Positions 43,912 to 55,312 are shown, numbered from the stretch's first letter. The stretch: 64,000 nucleotides of DNA from an uncultured Latescibacterota bacterium (GCA_958295785.1 OY282377.1:4962896-5026895), one strand, 5' to 3'. Translations and numbers: made by a program. Notes: a model not told the origin generated them from the sequence alone.

Positions 43912-44589
43912 TCACTCATCCGAACCGCCGAGAAAGCCCGCCATCCACAGCAGGCGCGCCAATTCCAAAATCGCCACCAGTGCCGAAGCGAGGTATGTCA
44001 GCGCGGCGGCATTTAAGACCTTGCGCGATGCGGGGATTTCCTCATCGGTCAAATACCCGCCAGCGGCCAAGATATGAATGGCGCGGTTGCTGGCGTTAAA
44101 TTCAACCGGCAGGGTGACAAGGCTGAAGACGACGGCTGCGGAAAAGAACACAATGCCCAAAAAGAGCAGTTCAAATACACTGAAAAGAAACCCGGCAATA
44201 ATGAAGATCCACGCCAACTTCGATCCCAGATTTGCCACGGGAACCAAGCTGGTGCGAAGGGACAGGGGAACGTAGCCTTGCGCGTGTTGAAACGCATGCC
44301 CAGCTTCGTGTGCGGCCACGCCTATCGCGGCTAAGGAGCGATTGCCATACACACTTTCAGACAGGCGCAACATGCGGTCTTGGGGATCGTAGTGATCCGT
44401 CAAATGGCCCGAAATGGGTTCCACGCCCACATCCAAACCGCCTCGGCGCAAAATATCTCGTGCGACATGATCCGCTGTGGCGCCGCTTCGCGCGACAAAG
44501 CCATCGTATTTGCGAAAGGTGCGCTTCACTTTGAATTGCGCCCACAGCGTAATGGCAATTCCCACAAACATCACGAACAAACCTTCCAT
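43912..44589 (-). CDS. Membrane zinc metallopeptidase (YugP/DUF2268-like 'neutral zinc metallopeptidase')
   Basis: A 225-residue membrane protein with the zincin motif VAAHEAGHAFQH, an N-terminal membrane anchor (LFVMFVGIAITLWAQF) and two or more C-terminal hydrophobic segments (LAWIFIIAGFLFSVFELLFLG; YLASALVAILELARLLW). DHYDPQDRMLRLSESVYGNRS precedes the zinc site as in YugP relatives. ATG 44589 has AGGAG 6 nt upstream. Its role is unknown, probably membrane protein turnover. Confidence 0.85.
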   Translation of the reverse strand: MEGLFVMFVGIAITLWAQFKVKRTFRKYDGFVARSGATADHVARDILRRGGLDVGVEPISGHLTDHYDPQDRMLRLSESVYGNRSLAAIGVAAHEAGHAFQHAQGYVPLSLRTSLVPVANLGSKLAWIFIIAGFLFSVFELLFLGIVFFSAAVVFSLVTLPVEFNASNRAIHILAAGGYLTDEEIPASRKVLNAAALTYLASALVAILELARLLWMAGFLGGSDE

Positions 44590-44870
44590 CGTCATCTCCT
44601 TGTGAATAAGAGGTTGGGCTAAAGATGGGCCTATCTCCGTCAAAAATTGCCGAAACGACACAGTACACGACAAAACGCGCAGACACAGCCTACAACAAGC
44701 GGAACGGGGTACAACTGAGACAGCAGTTCATCAGTTCATCAAAGCACGCAGTCGTTGGGGGCTGACCGCTCATCACTCTCCACTGATTTTTTTCGACACG
44801 GGGCCAGGTCCCTACATTTTCGCCTTTGGGGTGGTGGATGGACGGGGACTGACCACCGGCACTGCTTTTT
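44590..44870. repeat. Intergenic stretch with dispersed repeat
   Basis: No gene is supported. About 44800-44827 carries GGGGCCAGGTCCCTACATTT followed by TCGCC, the copy most like the sequence inside the leader of the giant secreted protein. Phrases such as GGGGACTGACCACCGGC recall similar text near 59260 and 62285. Confidence 0.5.
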
Positions 44871-45394
44871 TTATTCGCGCTTTTTGTCGTGTTTATTTGT
44901 TCTGCTGAACTTGGATGTATCGCTTTCTTTGAGGACACGAGGTTCGAGATCAACTGGCTTTTCGCGGCTTTTCACACCTCTCTCACCACCGGCTTGCGTC
45001 TCAGGCATACTGCGCTGAGAGGACTGCTGAGTATTGTCTCGTTGCTTTGTCATGGCATTGATCTCCTTGAGATTTGTTGCGTGAACTCGATGGACCTTCT
45101 CACTGCGAGTCAAAACATAATAAGGTACTACCGAAACCAGAAGTGCTATCAATCCAAATGCTATAGACCTCTTTGCCTTGTTGAGATAGGCCAACTTCCG
45201 TTGATTGTTTTCGAAGTTCTCGTGGGCTGACTTTTCATACTGGTTCAGAAGGTTTCTCTTTCCGCAAACAGGGTCACTACGCCAGCAAGGAGAGCGACTA
45301 CGCCAGCGGGAAACGATAGGCTTGCATTGATCCTATCCTTGCGCTCAATCTCCATCTCATAGGTGCGCTGTGCAAAGTCGAATATTGAGTTCAT
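44871..45394 (-). pseudogene. Degraded membrane protein gene (internal deletion)
   Basis: An N-terminal fragment from ATG 45394 (MNSIFDFAQRTYEMEIERKD, then INASLSFPAGVVALLAGVV) stops at 45245. A second fragment in another frame reads NQYEKSAHENFENNQRKLAY, then SIAFGLIALLVSVVPYYVL and a charged tail to 44871. Together they match the two ends of a roughly 200-residue four-helix membrane protein seen in cyanobacteria and others, with the middle of about 100 residues missing. It could be two short real peptides, but a deletion derivative is likelier. Confidence 0.6.
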
Positions 45395-45416
45395 CGATCC
45401 TGTGCATTTCTTTGTG

Positions 45417-46352
45417 TTAGTTGCTGCCCAATTTCTCGCCGATCTCAATGCGATAGCCCCGCACAAATTCAGGGCCAGATACGCGCTTTTTGCCCGCGGC
45501 TTGCACTTCGTTCAACGCGAGACCTCCTTCTCCCGTTCCCACGATGAGGCCGTGTTTGTCATCCGCGCCGATCACGACGCCCGCGTCTCCCCGCGCCGCG
45601 TCGAGCGTCGCCCTGTGGACCTTGAGCAACGCGTCGCGCCACAGCGTGAACGCGCCGGGAAAGGGGTTGGCCCCCCGAATGAGATTGCGAATCTCGCACG
45701 CGCTTTTTGACCAGTCGATCCCGCCGTCCTCTTTTTGCAACTTGGGCGCGCGACTCATGCCTTCATCCGCTTGCGGCACGGGGGTGACAGAGCCATCGGC
45801 GATGCCGTCTATGGCCCGAACGAGCAATGCCGCGCCCTTCGCTTTCAACCGCGCATAGAGTTCGCCCGCTGTCTCATCGCGTTCTATGGCCACCTTTTTT
45901 TGGATTAAAATATCGCCGGTATCCACGCGCGGCGACAGTTGAAAAATGGTCACGCCCGTCTCGGTCTCGCCATTGATGATGGCCCATTGAATCGGCGCTG
46001 CGCCTCGGTATTTGGGCAGCAGGGAGGGATGCACGTTCACAGACCCCAATCTGGGAATCGCCAACACGGACCGCGGCAAAATCAAAAAGGCCACCACCGC
46101 GAACAAGTCCGGTTTCAGAACCTGCAACTGCGCGTGAAACTGCGCGTCTGTCAGGGACTCGGGTTGCAAAACAGGCACATCGAGACCCAGCGACGCAACC
46201 GCGGCTTTAATGTCGGTTGCCCGCATTTTTCGACCCCGACCGCGGGGCCGGTCCGGCCGCGTCACCACGCCTGCCAATTCGTGTCCGCTTTGAGCCACAC
46301 CCGCCAGCGACGGCACGGCAAAATCGGGCGTGCCCATAAATACAACTCGCAT
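45417..46352 (-). CDS. fmt: Methionyl-tRNA formyltransferase
   Basis: A 311-residue enzyme that formylates initiator Met-tRNA from 10-formyl-THF. MRVVFMGTPDFAVPSL opens the Rossmann domain. The formyltransferase core NVHPSLLPKYRGAAPIQWAI and the VDTGDIL motif supply the catalytic Asn, His and Asp. The C-terminal domain follows after LIRGANPFPGAF. ATG 46352 lies 2 nt after the yajC stop. It is part of a tgt-yajC-fmt run. Confidence 0.95.
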   Translation of the reverse strand: MRVVFMGTPDFAVPSLAGVAQSGHELAGVVTRPDRPRGRGRKMRATDIKAAVASLGLDVPVLQPESLTDAQFHAQLQVLKPDLFAVVAFLILPRSVLAIPRLGSVNVHPSLLPKYRGAAPIQWAIINGETETGVTIFQLSPRVDTGDILIQKKVAIERDETAGELYARLKAKGAALLVRAIDGIADGSVTPVPQADEGMSRAPKLQKEDGGIDWSKSACEIRNLIRGANPFPGAFTLWRDALLKVHRATLDAARGDAGVVIGADDKHGLIVGTGEGGLALNEVQAAGKKRVSGPEFVRGYRIEIGEKLGSN

Positions 46353-46354
46353 CT

Positions 46355-47918
<1,564 letters not shown>

Positions 47919-47956
47919 TTAAAACATTCGCCAAATGAAACGTTGCCCAATATAAC

Positions 47957-47991
47957 ATCCCGTCTCTTTTGCGTCAAGAGAGACGGGGATT
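47957..47991 (-). terminator. Possible stem-loop between the DpdA operon and tgt
   Basis: ATCCCGTCTCT pairs with AGAGACGGGGAT around an 11-base loop. On the minus strand it is followed by GTTATATT rather than a clean T-run, so it may be a weak terminator or a processing hairpin separating the five-gene operon from tgt. Confidence 0.4.
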
Positions 47992-48032
47992 TGCAGGATG
48001 AAAGGCATCTGTCAATTTAGCTGACTTCGTGC

Positions 48033-49214
48033 TCAGGGTGCAGTCGGAGCCTTAATTTTGTAATCCGCCGGAACGCCAGCGGGCCTTGGACAAAAGTGTC
48101 GGAAATCGCAAGCGACGCATGTCGCTTCGTCTTGGCAATTCGGAGCCCAAGCCTGAAGAATATTGCGATCAGTCGCTTCTGCCACGACATCTTCCTCTAC
48201 TTGACGGACAACATCATCAAAAGATGCGAGGGCATGATCAATGCTCTTTGGAGAGATCTGAATAACCCGAATGGCCCTACGCAGACGAAAAGCGAGTGAT
48301 AGTTGACTTGTATCCATGCCCTCTCGCCACATTCTGACAATCTGATCATCTTGCGAGCCAGTATCGGGCATCATATCAGTTGAGCCATGAGACAAGCCAC
48401 GCCGAAGTGCTTGCATCTCCGTTACGCCAGGCGTCAACTCATTTATGTAGATTAGGATTCCGGCTACAACCCGAAGGGCATCGGGTTGCCGTTCTCTCAG
48501 CCAGGCGTATGTTTGAATTTGCCAGTCGCCCTGCTCCCAATAAGGTTCATCGGTCAGGGGGCGTCTTGCGCCTTTGTAATCTACGATAACCTCGAATGTT
48601 TCTGGAAGGTTTGGGCAAACTTGCAGAACACATTGGCGAATAAGATTGTCGTCAGAGGCTTTCGAAAGAGTTACATGAGTCAAGACATCGATAACGCCGT
48701 GTACTTCATAGTTGTCACAGCGAAGTTCCTTTCCACTAGGTGGCACAGGTCTTGTTCCAATTACTTTGCGCTCTGTAGAAGCAATGAGCGGGAATAAGTG
48801 CGGTCCGAGTTCGTTCACCGCGACCTCAACGCGACGATATGCCGAGTCTCGAGCGGCGGTACTGCGAGCCTGCTTGCCCTGTTGTCGAAGAGCATTCTCC
48901 ACTATGTCGGCAAATTTACCAATGTCGTGAGCCTTCCAGTTTGGAGAATTTTGCCGCCATTCGCGTTGTGTGCATGGCCAAGGGAAATTAGGTGGCTGTT
49001 GGCCTTTTTGACGCAACTCATCCCAAAAGCGATAGGCCATTTCCAAGGTGCCATGCAGAAATTCGCCGAACCAAAGCTGAACGGGTCTAGATGGCGGCAG
49101 GGCACTGCCATTGTGGTATCGATACTGTAGCCGACAACGCAGATAGGATAGCAGGTCACCTGTGAGCGAATAGGATGGAACGATATGTTCCGGACGTTTG
49201 ATTTCGAGTTCCAT
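48033..49214 (-). CDS. Cas4/AddB-like PD-(D/E)XK nuclease with cysteine cluster
   Basis: A 393-residue RecB-family nuclease. It has the family motif G50-x3-H54-x3-E58 (GEFLHGTLE), D176 in GVIDVL, D212-Y-K214 in VDYKG and Q232-x-Q-x-Y236. One cysteine near the N-terminus (C27) and a C-terminal set C360, C366, C369, C375 match the split iron-sulfur ligand layout of Cas4 and AddB. ATG 49214 follows a GGAGATA that is tandemly duplicated (TTGGAGATATAAC twice at 49215-49240). It is the last gene of the operon and probably works with the UvrD-like helicase 14 bp upstream, as in AddAB-type machines. Known in kind; its role in this set is inferred. Confidence 0.85.
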   Translation of the reverse strand: MELEIKRPEHIVPSYSLTGDLLSYLRCRLQYRYHNGSALPPSRPVQLWFGEFLHGTLEMAYRFWDELRQKGQQPPNFPWPCTQREWRQNSPNWKAHDIGKFADIVENALRQQGKQARSTAARDSAYRRVEVAVNELGPHLFPLIASTERKVIGTRPVPPSGKELRCDNYEVHGVIDVLTHVTLSKASDDNLIRQCVLQVCPNLPETFEVIVDYKGARRPLTDEPYWEQGDWQIQTYAWLRERQPDALRVVAGILIYINELTPGVTEMQALRRGLSHGSTDMMPDTGSQDDQIVRMWREGMDTSQLSLAFRLRRAIRVIQISPKSIDHALASFDDVVRQVEEDVVAEATDRNILQAWAPNCQDEATCVACDFRHFCPRPAGVPADYKIKAPTAP

Positions 49215-49228
49215 GTTATATCTCCAAG

Positions 49229-51601
49229 TTATATCTCCAAAAACGGCGGTTCTACTTTTACTGGAGGCTTGCGAGTACTGTAACTTTGTCTCCAAGGCCA
49301 AGTCTCGTCGCGATGCCAACCCAAGGCTATATTCGGAATCGCCTTTTGGGTATGGTTTTTTCCGGTTCCATAGAGCAAACAACTCTCGTTTCCTACGAGC
49401 ATCAGAACGGACTGTGGGCGGCTATAGGCGACATAGTAGAGTCGCACCAAGTCGTCAAATGTACGATCCAATGGTTTACGGGCACTCCGAAGTGGAGCAA
49501 TTAGATGAGGTTCTACGTCATTTTCAGCTTGCACGACGTTCGAAATGCGATTCGGGAATCTCAAGAATCGTTGCATCGGATGATTGCGCGTGAAGCGACT
49601 TCCAACATCAACGATCACCAACGGGAACTCCAAGCCCTTTGCTTGATGGATTGTCATAAGTTGCAATTGATCACGCGGAACACTCGGCATAATGTCTTCA
49701 TCAACATCAACTTCGTTCTCTGCAATTGGTATAAGTGCGTCACGAACCAAGCTCAATCTGCTTAAACGTACATGGTCGCCATTATTAGCCGTGTTTTGTA
49801 GAAGGTGCATACCATAAGGAGAGGCCATACCTGCGCTCGCAATGATGCGCGTAATGGCCTCTAGCCATACTTGGTGCTCGGGATTACGCTGAAATTTAGG
49901 TATCCAAGAGATCAACTTAAAGACGAGTTCCAAAACTGGCCAGTCTTGAGGAAAAGCATCTCTCGCCTGCCCCGACGCCGCATCTTGCCAGTCCTTAATG
50001 AATCCACCGATTCCTTGTCCATCTCTCGGGGAAGGGTTTGAATCAACAAATTGCTGAGCACATTGTCTCCATTGCTCAAGGAAGAACCTCGCCTCTCGCG
50101 TAGGCATTACGTCATTGATGATCGTATTTTCTGGATCAACTGAGAGAAGGACGAGACCTAAGAGAACGCGCACATCGGGAATGGTTCGCAGAGCTTGACC
50201 GCGTGGATTGAAAATTTGGAGACCATTATCTTTCATTCTGTCTCGAAGCATGCCCGGAAATCGCTCTTGTGGTACACCGTTGTACTGATTGTAACTCATC
50301 TCCTCAATAGAGTGAGATAGAAATACCACATCACCTAAGGCACCGCCTTGAGCTATCCGAATTTCCCGACCTGCATCAATAGGAACTCTTTGCTGATTAA
50401 CCAGCGTATTCAGAAATGTTGCCAGATCTGTTGCGAGGCTCTTTAGATCGGCCCTAAACATACCTAATACAGGAATATATCCGCTTATGCTAGTTGACGC
50501 CACCAAAGGCTTTGAAGGCTTGATCCGTGCAGGTAAGAAATTTGTATCGCTCTTAATGTAATCGTTGTAGAACTGCACAATTTCCGGCCTTGACCGGAAA
50601 TTCCTAGTCATGTCCACTCGACGGGTCTGACGTCCTGTTTTTTGCTGACAACGCCCGGCAAACTCAGTAAAGAGTTCGACCGAGCCGCCCCGGAATCTGT
50701 ACATGGACTGGTCGTCGTCTCCAACAATGGTCATTGACAGACGGGCCATATTAAGCATAAAAAAATAAATGGCTTCCTGTAGCGGGTTTGTGTCTTGATA
50801 TTCGTCTATCAAAACCACTTGTAATCCTTCAAGCCATTTCTCAAGCGATCCATTGGACAAGCGTTGCAGAAATAGCTCCTCTAAAATTGTAAAGTCAAAG
50901 ATGTTTGTTTTAACAACTTGCTGGCGATAACGTCTCAGCATATCGACAAACAATTTTTGGGCTTGTCCAGATCGTGCGTAAATGTTCAAGTCCACCTGAT
51001 CTTGTATCAAACGTTCAAGCAAGCGTTTCGTCTCTTTTAGCGCAACTCCCCGATTGCGAGGAGACTTGCCATCGAAGGTGTACCGGCGCAAAAGGGTATC
51101 AAGGATGTCTTGATTGGATTCGTACAAATCTCGAAATGCTGACCTCTTCAAAATTAGGTTACTTGCGGAAGTTTCTGCGACTACGGGCGCGAGTGCTCCC
51201 GGCAATCGGTACTCTGTCAGTGCCTGTTGGATAATACTATCCAACGTGTCAATTCTGCATCGGTTGAGGTCAATTTGCGCGAGGTTAACAGCAGGATCAG
51301 ACTCGAGTTCTGTACAAAGGGCAGTACCCCAGTCCAGCCAGCGCGTGCGTAATTCACGGGCAGCTTTTCGAGTGAATGTAGTAATCAGAATGTTTTCGGG
51401 CAGAACATCTTCCACAAAAACAAACCGTAAGGCGCGAAGCACAAGCACGGTAGTCTTTCCCGAACCTGGGCCAGCAACAATTTGCAGAACGCGATCATCT
51501 GCATGGTTGACAGCTTTGAATTGAGCCAAGTTATCCGGATCTTTCAGGGCACGCCCAAGGCGATAGCGAACCATATCGAGAAAACGATCATTGCTAATCA
51601 T
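49229..51601 (-). CDS. UvrD/PcrA-type SF1A DNA helicase
   Basis: A 790-residue helicase. Motifs in order: Q-type LAQFKAV, Walker A AGPGSGKTT (43-51), Ia ITTFTRKAARELR, II VLIDEYQDTNP, III IVGDDDQSMYRFRGG, IV/V LMTIHQAKGLEFPLVIV and VI YYVAYSRPQSVL. ATG 51601 with AAAGGATG upstream is preferred to ATG 51676, which overlaps the herA end. It lacks a fused nuclease; the PD-(D/E)XK protein encoded next could supply it. It probably unwinds DNA 3'-5' within the DpdA-NurA-HerA cassette. Confidence 0.92.
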   Translation of the reverse strand: MISNDRFLDMVRYRLGRALKDPDNLAQFKAVNHADDRVLQIVAGPGSGKTTVLVLRALRFVFVEDVLPENILITTFTRKAARELRTRWLDWGTALCTELESDPAVNLAQIDLNRCRIDTLDSIIQQALTEYRLPGALAPVVAETSASNLILKRSAFRDLYESNQDILDTLLRRYTFDGKSPRNRGVALKETKRLLERLIQDQVDLNIYARSGQAQKLFVDMLRRYRQQVVKTNIFDFTILEELFLQRLSNGSLEKWLEGLQVVLIDEYQDTNPLQEAIYFFMLNMARLSMTIVGDDDQSMYRFRGGSVELFTEFAGRCQQKTGRQTRRVDMTRNFRSRPEIVQFYNDYIKSDTNFLPARIKPSKPLVASTSISGYIPVLGMFRADLKSLATDLATFLNTLVNQQRVPIDAGREIRIAQGGALGDVVFLSHSIEEMSYNQYNGVPQERFPGMLRDRMKDNGLQIFNPRGQALRTIPDVRVLLGLVLLSVDPENTIINDVMPTREARFFLEQWRQCAQQFVDSNPSPRDGQGIGGFIKDWQDAASGQARDAFPQDWPVLELVFKLISWIPKFQRNPEHQVWLEAITRIIASAGMASPYGMHLLQNTANNGDHVRLSRLSLVRDALIPIAENEVDVDEDIMPSVPRDQLQLMTIHQAKGLEFPLVIVDVGSRFTRNHPMQRFLRFPNRISNVVQAENDVEPHLIAPLRSARKPLDRTFDDLVRLYYVAYSRPQSVLMLVGNESCLLYGTGKNHTQKAIPNIALGWHRDETWPWRQSYSTRKPPVKVEPPFLEI

Positions 51602-51662
51602 AAAACATCCTTTAGCGTTTCGTACAAACAATAGGAGCGGATTGAGTTCATTGCTCTTTCCA

Positions 51663-53483
51663 TTAGGCGTTTCCATACTTTGCCTCTAAGAAGGAAACTA
51701 TGCGACCATTTGCATCTTCAGTCTTCACGGGTAGGGGAACTGCCTCAAGACCTGTCGCATCATGACTGACCAGAAGCCACTGTCCTTTCACAAACTTAAA
51801 TGTTTGATTCAACATCTCATCGCCGAAGCCAAAAGCCTCAGAAACGGCTGTGCGGTCGCTGGCTCTCGGCAACTTCGAGATGAAGTAGGTGTGCGGTTGG
51901 GACATGATGTTGGTATCGAGATAGCGAATCCGCTGGGTTGCTATGCCGAGACCAATTCCAAATTTTCTTCCGCGCCGCGCAATTGTCTCTGCAATCTCGG
52001 CGGAGTTTGCATAGCTACCAGTACCCCTCGCACGGATAAATTCGTCGGCCTCGTCAAATATGAAGCCAACGACCGGATCAATAACGCCGTTAAGTCTCCG
52101 GCTCTCATATAGTTCATTTCCAAGATTGTGCGAAAAATCTCTAAGTTCGCTGGGGTTATGAGATTGGACTATCCAGAGAGAATGACGAGTGCTATCATTT
52201 AGATCGTCTATGATTTCAGGCAACGTCATACTCGCAGCCAAATGTTCGGCTGTTGACCGTTCGAGTTCTTCGAGTTTGGAAAGATGATTGGCATAGTCCT
52301 CTTGAAACTCGGCATGTTTCGGTTGTCCAAGTAGTTTCTGCAATTTCTCCCTGATCTGCTTCGCCAAGTCAGGGGTAAAACGCGCTTTTTTGTAGTCTCC
52401 GATTTTGGATTCCCGCAATACCATCTTGGCCAACTCTCTCCGATTTGTAGTCTTTGTTTGCCGCCTATCCTTTGCCCAACGAACCATATCATCGGAAAAG
52501 AAGAGATCGTAAACGGTTATGCTTTTCGATTCGTTGAAATAGCATATTTTTTGATTTTTGATAAAATCGAGAAGAGCCCATGCCATTTTCTTTCTCTGTC
52601 CCTGAAGGGCTTTGGGAAGAAGGGTAGCGCGTAAGAGTTGCTTTGTGGCCTCAGTATCTTTCGGTGCCCCATTTAGAGCGTTAATATACCTGAACGTTCC
52701 TTCGGGCAAGGTATTTCTGCCAAGCGTGAGCAGACGCCCTTCGACATGCTCTGAAAGAAGTTGATCGATGAGCAGAGCAGTATATTCGCTCATCATATCG
52801 AAAAATACCAACTTGACTGGCTCTTGGGTCGATTCATAAATTTTTGCTACTATCGTCGACAAAAGATTAGACTTGCCCACACCGGTAAAACCGAAAATAG
52901 CAAAATGAGTGCGGAGCAACTCGTCAATACGCATCAGAATTTCGACATCTGGATCGCGGGCGAGCGTTCCAATCACAGCGAGGTTCTTCTCCTCTTTTTT
53001 ATCGATTCCATTATTGGCAATCAGGTTTGTAGTTTCACTGTCGAGCACGCGAACTCTCGACCCGACCATTGCCATGTTTGTCTCAGGCCCAATTTCAAGA
53101 GACGTATCAGTGTATGATTCCGGTTCCATGATTTCCAAAAGTGTTGGAATCGCCGTAGCTTCAATCTTTGTCGTTTCCTCTGTGGCCTCTTTGTCCTGGG
53201 ATTCCCAATCTTGCGCCGCGCTGCGAGTAGCTTCAACAACAAACCCCGGATAACCCGAGTTTCCACTTTGCAACGCAAAATGTGAAGGCATAATGCCCGT
53301 GACTTCCAGCACGGACCAACGGCGAGTCTTATCATCTGAACCGAAGTTCGCAACTGCCAGCATTGTCCCTTCCTGAATTGCATTTATCGCTTCGCGCGTG
53401 TAATCAAACCAGATGGTGTACCGGAATCGCGTATCGGGCGAGTCCTGCATTGACATCAAAGTGCCCTCAAGTTTCTGAAACAT
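51663..53483 (-). CDS. HerA-like FtsK/HerA-superfamily DNA translocase
   Basis: A 606-residue HerA/VirB4-clade ATPase. The N-terminus resembles a HAS-barrel, followed by NLAVIGTLARDPDVEIL and Walker A GFTGVGKS (198-205). Walker B is VVGFIFDEADEFI, and the arginine-finger and sensor region is ETIARRGRKFGIGLGIATQR. An insertion of about 150 residues lies between them. ATG 53483 with AAGGAGG is 2 nt after the NurA-like stop. In archaea HerA forms a hexamer on NurA to resect DNA ends; in bacteria HerA proteins are often in anti-phage systems. The partner here is the NurA-like protein just upstream. Confidence 0.88.
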   Translation of the reverse strand: MFQKLEGTLMSMQDSPDTRFRYTIWFDYTREAINAIQEGTMLAVANFGSDDKTRRWSVLEVTGIMPSHFALQSGNSGYPGFVVEATRSAAQDWESQDKEATEETTKIEATAIPTLLEIMEPESYTDTSLEIGPETNMAMVGSRVRVLDSETTNLIANNGIDKKEEKNLAVIGTLARDPDVEILMRIDELLRTHFAIFGFTGVGKSNLLSTIVAKIYESTQEPVKLVFFDMMSEYTALLIDQLLSEHVEGRLLTLGRNTLPEGTFRYINALNGAPKDTEATKQLLRATLLPKALQGQRKKMAWALLDFIKNQKICYFNESKSITVYDLFFSDDMVRWAKDRRQTKTTNRRELAKMVLRESKIGDYKKARFTPDLAKQIREKLQKLLGQPKHAEFQEDYANHLSKLEELERSTAEHLAASMTLPEIIDDLNDSTRHSLWIVQSHNPSELRDFSHNLGNELYESRRLNGVIDPVVGFIFDEADEFIRARGTGSYANSAEIAETIARRGRKFGIGLGIATQRIRYLDTNIMSQPHTYFISKLPRASDRTAVSEAFGFGDEMLNQTFKFVKGQWLLVSHDATGLEAVPLPVKTEDANGRIVSFLEAKYGNA

Positions 53484-53485
53484 GA

Positions 53486-55312
53486 TCACCTCCTTGCAGA
53501 GTCTCTGGTCGTTCTAAAAGTATCGCTGAGTGGATTGCTACTCAACACTATCGTCGATGAGTCAATTGTTTTGCCGACCCACCGTCCCATACTTTTGGCT
53601 CCCCAATCCGCTTTGTGTAGCGGATCTGGATAGCCAATGGCCTCGGCAAAGTGATTTTTGGTTAAGACGGATAATAAATACATCATTACAGTCTGTCCAC
53701 GGTTGATGTGTTTAGAATCTCGCCAAGCGAATGGCTCGATACGACCCAATGCGTTTGTCTCGATTGAAATTGATTCAGGTGAAGTCTCTGAACCAAAGGA
53801 ATCGAAAAAGGGTTGTAAGAGCCTTTCTATGAAAACGACATGGCCCATGAGCGGATTCTTTTTCGCACGACTCAAAAAGAACTGTCCCAGCGATTTCATA
53901 AAAAGACGCTCCTGATTCGCAATTCGTCCCATTACGCCTCCGACTTGGGTTTTGCCCGTCTTATCATCGCGCTCGCGGTGGAGTGTCATAAATGCCGAAT
54001 CGAACTCAATCGTTGCCCATGGAGCCTCGAGATGAGAATCAAAACGCGGCAACGCCTCACAGAGCATTCGGTCCGTCCACGGAAGCACATTGACCGTTAG
54101 GTTGCGAAGTTGGGGATGAAACCCCGTCTCCAGCGTTACGCCAAAATAATTGCGTCCAAAATAACGAGACGCGGAATCTTTTATGATTCCATATAACAGA
54201 ACTTTGCGTTCCCAACTTACCTCTATGAGCATACGCATCCCAACATCTACAAGAAAGTTCAAATCATTGGAAGACATCCACTGCCTTCGTAAGACGCCCA
54301 AGTCATCTATGGCCTCGTATTGAAGTGCAGTAGGGTCTTTTTGAAGGAAAAGCCGCTTACAGATATTTTGAAAGAAATCCTTTGTGTAGTCCCAAGATTC
54401 ACGAACATTTACCAAAGGAACTCCTCTCTCGTCTAAAACTCCGCGTCTGACTAGCCAGTCAAGTGCTCTTTTGAGACTGGCAATTTCCACACCATAGATT
54501 TGAGCAATGGCGTTGAGGTTCACCCGTTGTATAGGCTCTTTTAAGAGAGAAGCAATAATTGTCCTAGGGCGATCTATGTTCTTACTTGAAGGTATTCCGA
54601 ATATATCGTTCACGGGTTGGGCATAAGCGACTGCTATGTCTGCTTTTGTCAAACTTCTGCGGTCATAAGGATAGCCCACCAAACCGACCTTATCTTGAGC
54701 TTGGGCAACATTTGCGAGAACGGATGAGGGCGACAAATCCATCAACACGAGATGGGGCGCGTCCAGAGCAGATGATGTGATGGTATTGATCGCCAAGAAA
54801 ATCTCAGCCAGTTGCATAATTTGGGTATGGACACTCGCCACGTTAGCCTCTTCCTCATTCGTCGCCAAGAATTGCTCCCCCTGTGGCTGGAGTTCTTCAA
54901 GTCTTGCAAACGGCACGGGAATCCAAGCGACCATGGAAACATCCTGTTCAAGACTCCAACGCTTGTAGTGAACTTTATGATCGCCAGCATCCAACTCGAG
55001 TTCTCCGCGTGCGCCATAAGCTCCCCCAAAGAAAGTGAGCATATCGGAGAATTGCTCGCGCCTACATGTGCCATCTATCGCAATGAACTGGAGCCGACGA
55101 GTCCCCAAAACACGTTCTATATCTTCCTGTAGTCGGTCTCGGCCTCGCTGCGACGAGAATCGGTTGCGAAACTGGACGATCTGAGTTGAGAGAAACTGTC
55201 CATAAAATTCTTCGGCGGCCGCGAGTCGTTCTGAGACGAGTTCGTTATATTGATCTCGTCCAACATTTAAGGCATCTCGGTAAGCCGTGCTGATCTCAGA
55301 TACTCTGGACAT
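53486..55312 (-). CDS. NurA-domain nuclease (608 aa)
   Basis: A 608-residue protein with a NurA-type RNase-H-like fold: FIAIDGTCRREQFSDMLTFF has the first catalytic Asp (D80), GGAYGARGEL follows as in NurA, and HLVLMDLSPSSVL looks like the second acidic strand. A middle helical region (residues about 260-330, with RVNLNAIAQIYGVEIASLKR and ALDWLVRRGVLDERG) looks like a winged-helix insertion. It is about twice the size of archaeal NurA. ATG 55312 overlaps the DpdA-like gene by 17 nt and has AGGAGG 6 nt upstream, and its stop lies 2 nt before herA. Pairing with HerA supports the NurA call. Confidence 0.75.
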   Translation of the reverse strand: MSRVSEISTAYRDALNVGRDQYNELVSERLAAAEEFYGQFLSTQIVQFRNRFSSQRGRDRLQEDIERVLGTRRLQFIAIDGTCRREQFSDMLTFFGGAYGARGELELDAGDHKVHYKRWSLEQDVSMVAWIPVPFARLEELQPQGEQFLATNEEEANVASVHTQIMQLAEIFLAINTITSSALDAPHLVLMDLSPSSVLANVAQAQDKVGLVGYPYDRRSLTKADIAVAYAQPVNDIFGIPSSKNIDRPRTIIASLLKEPIQRVNLNAIAQIYGVEIASLKRALDWLVRRGVLDERGVPLVNVRESWDYTKDFFQNICKRLFLQKDPTALQYEAIDDLGVLRRQWMSSNDLNFLVDVGMRMLIEVSWERKVLLYGIIKDSASRYFGRNYFGVTLETGFHPQLRNLTVNVLPWTDRMLCEALPRFDSHLEAPWATIEFDSAFMTLHRERDDKTGKTQVGGVMGRIANQERLFMKSLGQFFLSRAKKNPLMGHVVFIERLLQPFFDSFGSETSPESISIETNALGRIEPFAWRDSKHINRGQTVMMYLLSVLTKNHFAEAIGYPDPLHKADWGAKSMGRWVGKTIDSSTIVLSSNPLSDTFRTTRDSARR

